A stretch of DNA of 64,000 nucleotides. Origin: Streptomyces sp. MNU76. GTDB lineage: Bacteria > Actinomycetota > Actinomycetes > Streptomycetales > Streptomycetaceae. Both the position numbers and the translations under genes were made by a program. The number at the start of each line of letters is the position of its first letter. The first letter of the stretch is position 1. The stretch is taken from NCBI RefSeq assembly GCF_020982545.1, contig NZ_JAJKLK010000003.1:1178001-1242000 (forward strand), written 5' to 3'. Below, one piece after another: positions 58,372 through 64,000 of this stretch. The notes under the pieces were generated by a model. That model saw only the letters and a list, made by a program, of their open reading frames with translations. It was not told the origin of the DNA and made no database searches.

Positions 58372-60447
58372 ATGTTGGACATCGGAACTGACGGCCGGAC
58401 CTGGCTTCTCAGCGGACCCGAGAGCAGCTATGCCCTGCGGCTCACCGAGAACGACGAGCTGCTGCACCTGCACTGGGGTCCCCGGATCGCCCTCGCGGAC
58501 GCAGAGGAGCTGGCCGCACGGCAGCGGCTGCCGTATCGGCCCTTCGAGGCCCCGGTCGACGGACACGAGGAGTACCCCGTCGAGGGCGGACCTCGCTTCA
58601 CCCGCCCCGCGCTCTCCGTGCGCACGGAGAAGCGACGCGGCACCGAGTGGACCTTCCAGGAGTACGAGGCCGACGGCGACGAGCTGCGGCTGCGCTTCAC
58701 CGACGACGGACTCCGGATCACCCTGCACTACCGGATGCGCGACGACGTGGTCGAGCGCTGGGTGACCCTCGTCAACGAGGGCCCGGCGGTGGAGCTGCTG
58801 CGGGCCGATTCGGCGACCTGGACGCTGCCCCGGCGCGAGGAGGACACCTGGCGCCTCTCCCAGCTGCACGGGCGGTGGGCGGCCGAGTCCCGGCTCGTGC
58901 GCGCCGACCTCACCTACGGCGAGAAGGTCCTCGGCAGTCGGCGCGGACACACCGGCCATCAGCACCTGCCCTGGGTCGCCCTCGACACCGACGCCACCGA
59001 GGAGCGCGGCGAGGTCTACGGCTGCGCCCTGGGCTGGTCGGGTTCCTGGCGGATCGCGGTGGCCCAACTCCCGGACGCCCGCGTGCAGATCACCGGCGGC
59101 GCCGGGTACGACGAGTCCGGACTGCTGCTGCTGGAGACGGGCGGTACGTTCACCACGCCCGTCTTCGCCGGCCTGTGGAGCGACGGCGGCTTCGGCGGGG
59201 CGAGCCGCGCCTGGCACGCGTACCAGCGGGCGTATGTCATCCCGGACGCGGACCGGGACCGGCCTGTGCTCTTCAATTCCTGGGAGGCCACGGAGTTCGA
59301 CATCTCCGAGGAGCAGCAGGGGGCGCTCGCACGGCGGGCCGCGGCGATCGGGGTCGAGTTGTTCGTCGTGGACGACGGCTGGTTCGGGGCGCGGACCAGC
59401 GACCGGGCCGGCCTCGGCGACTGGACCCCCAATCCGGACCGTTTCCCGAAGGGGCTCGAGCCGCTCGCCGAGCAGGTGCACGCCCTCGGGATGCAGTTCG
59501 GCATCTGGGTCGAGCCGGAAATGGTCAACCCGGACAGTGAGCTGTACCGGGCGCACCCCGAGTGGGCACAGTTCCAACCGGGGCGAAAGCGGACGGAACT
59601 GCGCAATCAACTCGTACTCAATCTCGCGCGCGAGGACGTCCAGGAATACCTCTGGGAACGGCTCGACACCCTCCTGTCCAGCGCCCCGATCGACTATGTG
59701 AAGTGGGACTTCAACCGCTGCTTCACCGATGCCGGCTGGCCCGGCGAGCCCTATCCGCAGAAGCTGTGGGTGGAGCACGTGCACGCCTTCTACGCCCTGT
59801 TGGACCGGCTGCGGGCCGCCCACCCGGGGGTCGCGTTCGAGTCGTGCTCGGGTGGCGGCGGCCGGATCGACCTCGGGGTCCTGGCGCGGACGGACCAGGT
59901 GTGGACCTCCGACAACACCGACCCGCTCGACCGGCTCGCCATCCAGCACGGCTTCAGCCAGATCCATCCCGCCCGGAGCATGGCCGCGTGGGTCACCGAC
60001 AGCCCGAACAACCAGCTCAACGGGCGGGTCAGCTCGCTGCGGTTCCGGTTCGTCAGCGCGATGGCGGGTGTGCTCGGCGTGGGCGGCGACCTCACCGAGT
60101 GGAGCGAGGAGGAGTTGGCCGAGGCCCGGGAGTGGGTGGAGCTGTACAAGGAGATCCGGCCCGTCGTGCAGCGGGGCGACCTGTACCGGCTGCGGCCGCC
60201 GGCGGGAGGGCTGAGTGCCGTGGAGTACGTCCACGGTGACGAGGTGGTCGTCCTCGCGCTGCTCCAGGCCCAGCACTACGGAGAGCCGCTCTCCCCGCTC
60301 CGGCTGCGCGGGCTGGATCCGGGGGCGGCGTACGAGTGCCGCGAAACGGGCGAAACGTACCGAGGTGCCGTGCTGGCGCACCACGGATTGCCGACGGGGT
60401 TGCGCGGCGACTTCGATGCGAAGGTTATCCGCCTGCGTCGCACTTGA
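58372..60447 (+). CDS. GH36 alpha-galactosidase
   Basis: This 691-aa glycoside hydrolase is of family 36. An N-terminal beta-supersandwich is followed by a TIM barrel with FVVDDGWFGART, FGIWVEPEMVNPDSELY and the nucleophile D446 in YVKWDFNR. The acid/base Asp is in WTSDNTDPLDRL (D514). No signal peptide is seen, so it acts inside the cell on imported alpha-galactosides. ATG 58372 has GAGGG five bases upstream; a TTG one codon earlier is possible. Confidence 0.93.
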   Translation: MLDIGTDGRTWLLSGPESSYALRLTENDELLHLHWGPRIALADAEELAARQRLPYRPFEAPVDGHEEYPVEGGPRFTRPALSVRTEKRRGTEWTFQEYEADGDELRLRFTDDGLRITLHYRMRDDVVERWVTLVNEGPAVELLRADSATWTLPRREEDTWRLSQLHGRWAAESRLVRADLTYGEKVLGSRRGHTGHQHLPWVALDTDATEERGEVYGCALGWSGSWRIAVAQLPDARVQITGGAGYDESGLLLLETGGTFTTPVFAGLWSDGGFGGASRAWHAYQRAYVIPDADRDRPVLFNSWEATEFDISEEQQGALARRAAAIGVELFVVDDGWFGARTSDRAGLGDWTPNPDRFPKGLEPLAEQVHALGMQFGIWVEPEMVNPDSELYRAHPEWAQFQPGRKRTELRNQLVLNLAREDVQEYLWERLDTLLSSAPIDYVKWDFNRCFTDAGWPGEPYPQKLWVEHVHAFYALLDRLRAAHPGVAFESCSGGGGRIDLGVLARTDQVWTSDNTDPLDRLAIQHGFSQIHPARSMAAWVTDSPNNQLNGRVSSLRFRFVSAMAGVLGVGGDLTEWSEEELAEAREWVELYKEIRPVVQRGDLYRLRPPAGGLSAVEYVHGDEVVVLALLQAQHYGEPLSPLRLRGLDPGAAYECRETGETYRGAVLAHHGLPTGLRGDFDAKVIRLRRT

Positions 60448-60694
60448 GTGATCTGTCCGAAATGAAGCTGTAATTCCAACAAGCCCCGGAATAAAGCCTA
60501 CTGGGCCGTAGGTGCGTGAGCAGCGTCATATTCGTGACGTTCCGTTGCCGTCATGTCCACGTAATTCGCGCTGATTTCCAGGGAGGTTGGAATACGCGCT
60601 AGACCGGTCATTTACGGAGTGTGATGGCGAATTGGAGTAAGGATCAGGGAGGAAGACGTACAGGAAGTCCCCATGGTTGTCTCTGTGGGCACAA
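60448..60694 (+). promoter_or_regulatory. Promoter region upstream of the c-di-AMP riboswitch
   Basis: This 247-base region is noticeably lower in GC than neighbouring DNA (for example GGAATAAAGCCTACTGGGCCG near 60488). It probably carries the promoter of the riboswitch-controlled peptidase gene. GGTTGGAATACGCG near 60587-60600 resembles an ECF-type -35. No gene is evident; short frames overlap the riboswitch. Confidence 0.5.
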
Positions 60695-60895
60695 GTCGCT
60701 TACGTTCGGCGTCAATCCGGACGGACGCCCAATCCTGCCGCCGACCGGAGCCGCGTACCGACCCGATCCACGGCAGGAGCGGGGGACCCACAGGAATCAC
60801 CGCCTGTTCCGGTCTCCGGAACGGCTAGGGGTAAAGCCGTGCGCAAGCACGGCCGGACATCTCCAGTCCGCACCCGACAGCTCACCTCGCAGGCG
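60695..60895 (+). ncRNA. ydaO/yuaA-type c-di-AMP riboswitch
   Basis: Hallmark blocks are CGGCAGGAGCGGGGGACCCA at 60771-60790 and CCCGACAGCTCACCTCGCAGG at about 60873-60893, with GGCTAGGGGTAAAGCCGTGC between. These match the c-di-AMP (ydaO) riboswitches that precede actinomycete cell-wall hydrolase genes such as rpf. It ends about 18 bases before the start of the LysM-M23 gene. High c-di-AMP is expected to reduce its expression. The outer limits are approximate. Confidence 0.88.
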
Positions 60896-60912
60896 CCGGA
60901 GAGGAATTCGTC

Positions 60913-61935
60913 ATGCCCGCGAAGGGTAAGCACCGCCGTCCGAAGTCCCAGCGCTTCACCCGCTCGATCGCCGCCGCCGGGACCGGTGGCGCGGCGCTCG
61001 CGCTGCCGTTGATCGGAGCCGCGGGCGCCCACGCCGCGACCCCGAGCGCCACCGTCTCCGGTGTCTCCGGGAAGGCGGCCACGATCGCCGCCGAGAAGGC
61101 CGCGGCCGAGGCGGGCGCACGGATCGAGCAGGCCGAGAAGGCCGCGCAGGCGGAGAGAACCACCACCAAGAAGGCGGCTCCCAAGACCTACTCGGTCAAG
61201 GTCGGCGACTACCTCGCGAAGATCGCGGACGAGCAGGACGTCGAGGGCGGCTGGAAGCAGCTGTACTCGGACAACCGTGAGGCGGTCGGCTCCGACCCCT
61301 CGCTCATCCACCCGGGGCTGAAGCTCACCATCGGTGAGCGGGCCGCGTCGAGCGAGACGTCGCGCTCGTCCTCCAAGCCGCAGCTGTCGCAGTCCTCGAA
61401 GCCTGCCGAGTCCTCCCAGACCTCGAAGTCCTCCGAGACCTCGAAGTCCTCGGGTACGGCGAAGCAGGAGTCGAAGGACACCCAGGCGTCGACCTCCACG
61501 GGCAGCGGTCAGTCGTCGTCCAACGCCTCCGGCTTCAGCCGGCCCATCCTGAGCGCGACCGTCGGTACCGCGTACAAGACCGCCGGCAGCATGTGGTCCA
61601 GCGGCTACCACACGGGCGTCGACTTCGCGGCCCCCACCGGGACCAGCCTCAAGGCCGTGGGCGCGGGCACCGTCGTCTCGGCCGGCTGGGGCGGCGCGTA
61701 CGGCAACCAGGTCGTCGTCAAGCTCGCCGACGGCTATTACGCCCAGTACGCCCACCTGTCCTCGATCTCCGTCTCCGCCGGCCAGTCCGTGAGCGGCGGC
61801 CAGCAGATCGGTCTCTCGGGCGCGACCGGCAACGTCACCGGACCGCACCTCCACTTCGAGATGCGCACCAGCCCGAACTACGGCTCGGACATCGACCCGC
61901 TGGCGTACCTCCGCTCGAAGGGCGTCGGCATCTGA
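60913..61935 (+). CDS. Secreted LysM-M23 peptidoglycan endopeptidase
   Basis: This 340-aa protein has a signal peptide (about 1-41, ending AHA), an Ala/Glu/Lys coiled segment, a LysM domain at about 92-140 (YSVKVGDYLAKIADEQDVEGGW) and a Ser/Lys/Thr-rich linker (about 145-205). A C-terminal M23 peptidase domain follows with Zn ligands H233 and D237 (HTGVDF) and H314 (HLHFE). It would cleave peptidoglycan cross-bridges outside the membrane. GAGAGGA precedes the ATG. Control by the upstream c-di-AMP riboswitch fits a wall-remodelling role. A strong terminator follows. Confidence 0.92.
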   Translation: MPAKGKHRRPKSQRFTRSIAAAGTGGAALALPLIGAAGAHAATPSATVSGVSGKAATIAAEKAAAEAGARIEQAEKAAQAERTTTKKAAPKTYSVKVGDYLAKIADEQDVEGGWKQLYSDNREAVGSDPSLIHPGLKLTIGERAASSETSRSSSKPQLSQSSKPAESSQTSKSSETSKSSGTAKQESKDTQASTSTGSGQSSSNASGFSRPILSATVGTAYKTAGSMWSSGYHTGVDFAAPTGTSLKAVGAGTVVSAGWGGAYGNQVVVKLADGYYAQYAHLSSISVSAGQSVSGGQQIGLSGATGNVTGPHLHFEMRTSPNYGSDIDPLAYLRSKGVGI

Positions 61936-61953
61936 TCCACGCCGCCGCACCCG

Positions 61954-61991
61954 CCGAAGGCCGGACCCCATGACCGGGGTCCGGCCTTCGG
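61954..61991 (+). terminator. Strong 16-bp-stem terminator after LysM-M23 gene
   Basis: CCGAAGGCCGGACCCC (61954-61969) pairs perfectly with GGGGTCCGGCCTTCGG (61976-61991) around ATGACC, 18 bases past the stop. It is the most stable simple hairpin I found in the window. Confidence 0.9.
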
Positions 61992-62190
61992 AGTTCCCGG
62001 GAAGGGCCGCGGGCGCGGGCCGGACCGCTGGGGGCCACTTCCGGTTCGAGGACTTCCGGGTGTGGAGGCTCCACTGACGGGGCCCGGGTATTCCGGGTTG
62101 ACCGACACTTGACACGTGGTCTATCTCACCGTCCGTCAAGCCCTTATTACGGTCGCGTAGGTCACACCCGAAGGTGAATCATGGCCCGAT

Positions 62191-63006
62191 GTGACAGACG
62201 ATTCGAAGGACAGCAGAGCAATGGTCGGGTCGTACGTGGCGCTGGGGGACAGCTTCACCGAGGGCGTCGGCGATCCCGGACCCGACGGGCGGTTCGTCGG
62301 CTGGGCCGACCGGTTCGCGGTGCTTCTCGCGGACCGGTTGCCCGAGGGCGACTTCGACTACACCAACCTGGCCGTGCGGGGGAAGCTCCTCGACCAGATC
62401 GTGGAGGACCAGGTGCCGAGGGCGCTGGAGCTCGCCCCCGATCTGATCTCCTTCTGTGCGGGCGGCAACGACATCATCCGGCCGGGCACCGATCCCGACG
62501 AGGTCGCGGAGCGGTTCGAGCGGGCGGTCGTCCGGCTCACCTCGGCCGTCGGCACGGTCATGGTGACGACCGGGTTCGACACCCGTGACGTGCCGGTGCT
62601 GAGGCATCTGCGAGGCAAGATCGCCACGTACAACCTGCATGTCCGGGCCATCGCCGACCGGTACGGGTGCCCCGTGCTGGACCTGTGGTCGCTGAAGACG
62701 GTGCAGGACCGGCGGGCCTGGGACCTGGACCGGTTGCATCTCTCCCCGGAGGGGCACACGCGGGTCGCTCTGCGGGCCGGGCAGGTGCTGGGGGTCGAGG
62801 TCCCCGCGGATCCCGATCAGCCGTGGCCGCCGTTGCCGCCGCGCGGAACGCTGGAGATGCGGCGGGACAACATCCAGTGGGCGCGGGAGTATCTGGTGCC
62901 GTGGATCGGCCGGCGGCTGCGGGGGGAGTCCTCCGGGGACCATGTGTCGGCGAAGGGGCAGCTGTCGCCGGACGACATCAGGTTGCGGATCGAGACGGTG
63001 GCTTGA
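62191..63006 (+). CDS. SGNH/GDSL hydrolase
   Basis: This 271-aa esterase/lipase is of the SGNH fold. It has block I GDSFTEGVGD (Ser nucleophile), Gly in NLAVRGK, block III GGNDI and the catalytic D-x2-H in WDLDRLHLSPEGH. No signal peptide is visible, so the enzyme is probably cytoplasmic. The GTG at 62191 is chosen for length; AAGGTGA lies about 13 bases upstream, and ATG 62221 (MVGSYVALGDS) is an alternative. Substrate is unknown. The stop lies in the first of three tandem 19-20-bp repeats. Confidence 0.88.
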   Translation: MTDDSKDSRAMVGSYVALGDSFTEGVGDPGPDGRFVGWADRFAVLLADRLPEGDFDYTNLAVRGKLLDQIVEDQVPRALELAPDLISFCAGGNDIIRPGTDPDEVAERFERAVVRLTSAVGTVMVTTGFDTRDVPVLRHLRGKIATYNLHVRAIADRYGCPVLDLWSLKTVQDRRAWDLDRLHLSPEGHTRVALRAGQVLGVEVPADPDQPWPPLPPRGTLEMRRDNIQWAREYLVPWIGRRLRGESSGDHVSAKGQLSPDDIRLRIETVA

Positions 63007-63046
63007 GGGCAGAGTTCGTGGCTTGAGGGCCGAGCGGTGGCCTGAG
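62998..63046 (+). repeat. Three tandem GTGGCTTGAGGGC-type repeats at the SGNH stop
   Basis: GTGGCTTGAGGGCAGAG (62998), GTGGCTTGAGGGCCGAG (63018) and GTGGCCTGAG (63037) are spaced 20 and 19 bases apart. The first contains the SGNH gene's stop codon. They look like a small tandem duplication of the gene's 3' end. Confidence 0.75.
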
Positions 63047-63275
63047 AAACCCAGGAGGCCTCAACCACCGGTTCCTCTCGTATACCTCTCCGTCTTGCTT
63101 GCCGGACTGTGCCCAGGCCCGAGCCGTGCGGTTGGCCGCGTCGGGCGATCTTCGGAAATGATGCCGCGCTCGCGCAGGGCGGTGGTGGCGAGGAACGCCC
63201 CCCACATGCAGGTCCCGGGCGGACCTTCGGGTTCATGATTCGGGTTCATGAGATGAATGGGCGGCCTTCGTGGCG
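63047..63275. other. Intergenic region with a doubtful minus-strand ORF
   Basis: This gap separates the SGNH gene from the convergent TetR gene. On the minus strand 63061-63249 an open frame of 62 codons (MNPNHEPEGPPGTCMWG...) is possible, but it has no ribosome-binding site and no recognisable homology, so it is not called as a gene. Confidence 0.3.
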
Positions 63276-63860
63276 CTAGAAGGACGCCAGCAGGCTGTCG
63301 AGGGCGGCCCGTTGATGGTCCGGCGTCGCGGTATGGGGTACGAGCAGCGCGTTGACCTGGAAACCGGCCAGCACCGCGAGCAGCGCGTCGGCGCTCCGCT
63401 CGTCCGGCGCGGCGCCCCGGATCTCGCCGGCCGCCCTGGCTTCGGCCAGACAGTCGGTCATCCGCTGCCGCCACCGGTGCACGGCGGTGACGTGGACGGT
63501 CGCCATCCGCGGGTCGTGCAGGGCACGGCCCCAGAACGCGACGACGACCCGGGCCTCCAGAAGCCGTGTCTCGTCCAGCGGCATGATCTCGTGGCACAGC
63601 CGACGCAGCGCCACGAGCCCGGTGGCGTCGCCGATGGCCCGCTCGGCACGCACGTCGGTGCTCTCGACCGCGTACTGGAAGGCCGCCAGCAGGATGTCGT
63701 CCTTGCCGCGGAAGTACGGGGCGAGGGCCCCGTTGGCGTACCCCGCCTCGGCGGCGAGATCGCGCATCGTGACCGCGTCGAGCCCCTCGCGGGCGATCAA
63801 CGCCCACACCGCCGCGACGATCTCACGACGGCGCGCGTCATGGTCGACGATCTTCGGCAT
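63276..63860 (-). CDS. TetR/AcrR family transcriptional regulator
   Basis: This 194-aa TetR-family repressor has an N-terminal HTH (about 10-50: RREIVAAVWALIAREGLDAVTMRDLAAEAGYANGALAPYF). An all-helical ligand-binding domain similar to BetI-type regulators follows. ATG 63860 has only a distant AAGGGAG. It converges on the SGNH gene; its target promoter, possibly its own, lies in 63861-64000. The ligand is unknown. Confidence 0.88.
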   Translation of the reverse strand: MPKIVDHDARRREIVAAVWALIAREGLDAVTMRDLAAEAGYANGALAPYFRGKDDILLAAFQYAVESTDVRAERAIGDATGLVALRRLCHEIMPLDETRLLEARVVVAFWGRALHDPRMATVHVTAVHRWRQRMTDCLAEARAAGEIRGAAPDERSADALLAVLAGFQVNALLVPHTATPDHQRAALDSLLASF

Positions 63861-64000
63861 GAGCCCGCCGACTCCCTTCCTCCGACGGGACCGGCGCCCG
63901 CCTGTGCCGCTTCACCATGCCATGGCGGTCATCGCCGCGACCATGAGGACCGCCGGCGCGTCCTGCCGTCGCGCCGACGGGCCGTGTCCACCGCGTAGTT
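63861..64000. other. Right edge of window, upstream of TetR gene
   Basis: This stretch holds the TetR promoter region and no complete gene. A neighbouring gene could begin just outside the window. Confidence 0.4.

Noticed and set aside
62181..62588. ORF starting at ATG 62181 behind AAGGTGA
   Set aside because: The product is Arg/Gly-rich with no homology; the overlapping frame from 62191 carries complete SGNH hydrolase motifs.
63061..63249. 62-codon minus-strand ORF
   Set aside because: No ribosome-binding site and no recognisable motif; kept only as a note in the intergenic entry.

Overview
This 64 kb window is chromosomal DNA of a Streptomyces-type actinomycete. The evidence is very high G+C with strong third-position GC bias, many GTG starts, ATGA/GTGA/TGATG gene overlaps, and families typical of the genus: an SsgA-like protein, an LPFR-motif small protein, an SCO6745-type protein, GlxA-type regulators, a c-di-AMP riboswitch ahead of a cell-wall peptidase, and the hpnC-hpnO hopanoid operon. 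The content and order resemble the SCO67xx region of S. coelicolor (from memory, not checked). No rRNA, tRNA, CRISPR array, insertion sequence or prophage was seen.

Layout. 0-9 kb holds mixed housekeeping genes: acyl-ACP desaturase, DDAH, ABC-F ATPase, SsgA-like protein, secreted YCF48-like protein, endonuclease V, a saccharopine-dehydrogenase-like reductase and an MmcQ/YjbR protein. 9-14 kb is a fatty-acid/acyl-CoA operon (CaiB/BaiF transferase, thiolase, FadB). 14-28 kb carries a MerR regulator, macrodomain protein, secreted Xaa-Pro peptidase and M14 carboxypeptidase, BCCT transporter, DAO-type oxidoreductase, a second ABC-F ATPase and Tex. 28-36 kb carries regulators, idi, GNAT, a CDF metal transporter and galE.

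The two central systems are adjacent. From 36.0 to 41.3 kb, five overlapping genes encode two CDP-alcohol phosphotransferases, a LicC-like nucleotidyltransferase, a glycerol-1-phosphate-dehydrogenase-like enzyme and a GT2 glycosyltransferase. They are followed by a TagGH-like ABC exporter (41.4-43.1 kb) and a strong terminator. This looks like a pathway for making and exporting a phospho-alcohol glycolipid or polymer; the product is unknown. From 43.4 to 56.4 kb lies the complete hopanoid operon: hpnC, hpnD, a 46-aa small ORF, hpnE, polyprenyl diphosphate synthase, shc, hpnG, hpnH, ispG, dxs and hpnO. Dxs and IspG supply MEP-pathway flux, the prenyl synthase makes the FPP-type substrate, HpnCDE make squalene, Shc makes hopene, and HpnH/HpnG/HpnO add and process the side chain towards aminobacteriohopanetriol. 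Downstream are an XRE-cupin regulator with its own tandem operators and a coupled 40-aa membrane peptide, a tyrosine phosphatase, three DnaA boxes, a GH36 alpha-galactosidase, the riboswitch-controlled LysM-M23 protein, an SGNH hydrolase and a TetR regulator.

Sequence quality. At least seven otherwise well-conserved genes are interrupted by single-base deletions (nine in total), nearly all in short G or C runs. Adding the base restores the family-typical protein each time. This looks far more like homopolymer undercalling in the assembly than gene decay, so those genes are annotated end to end as probably functional.
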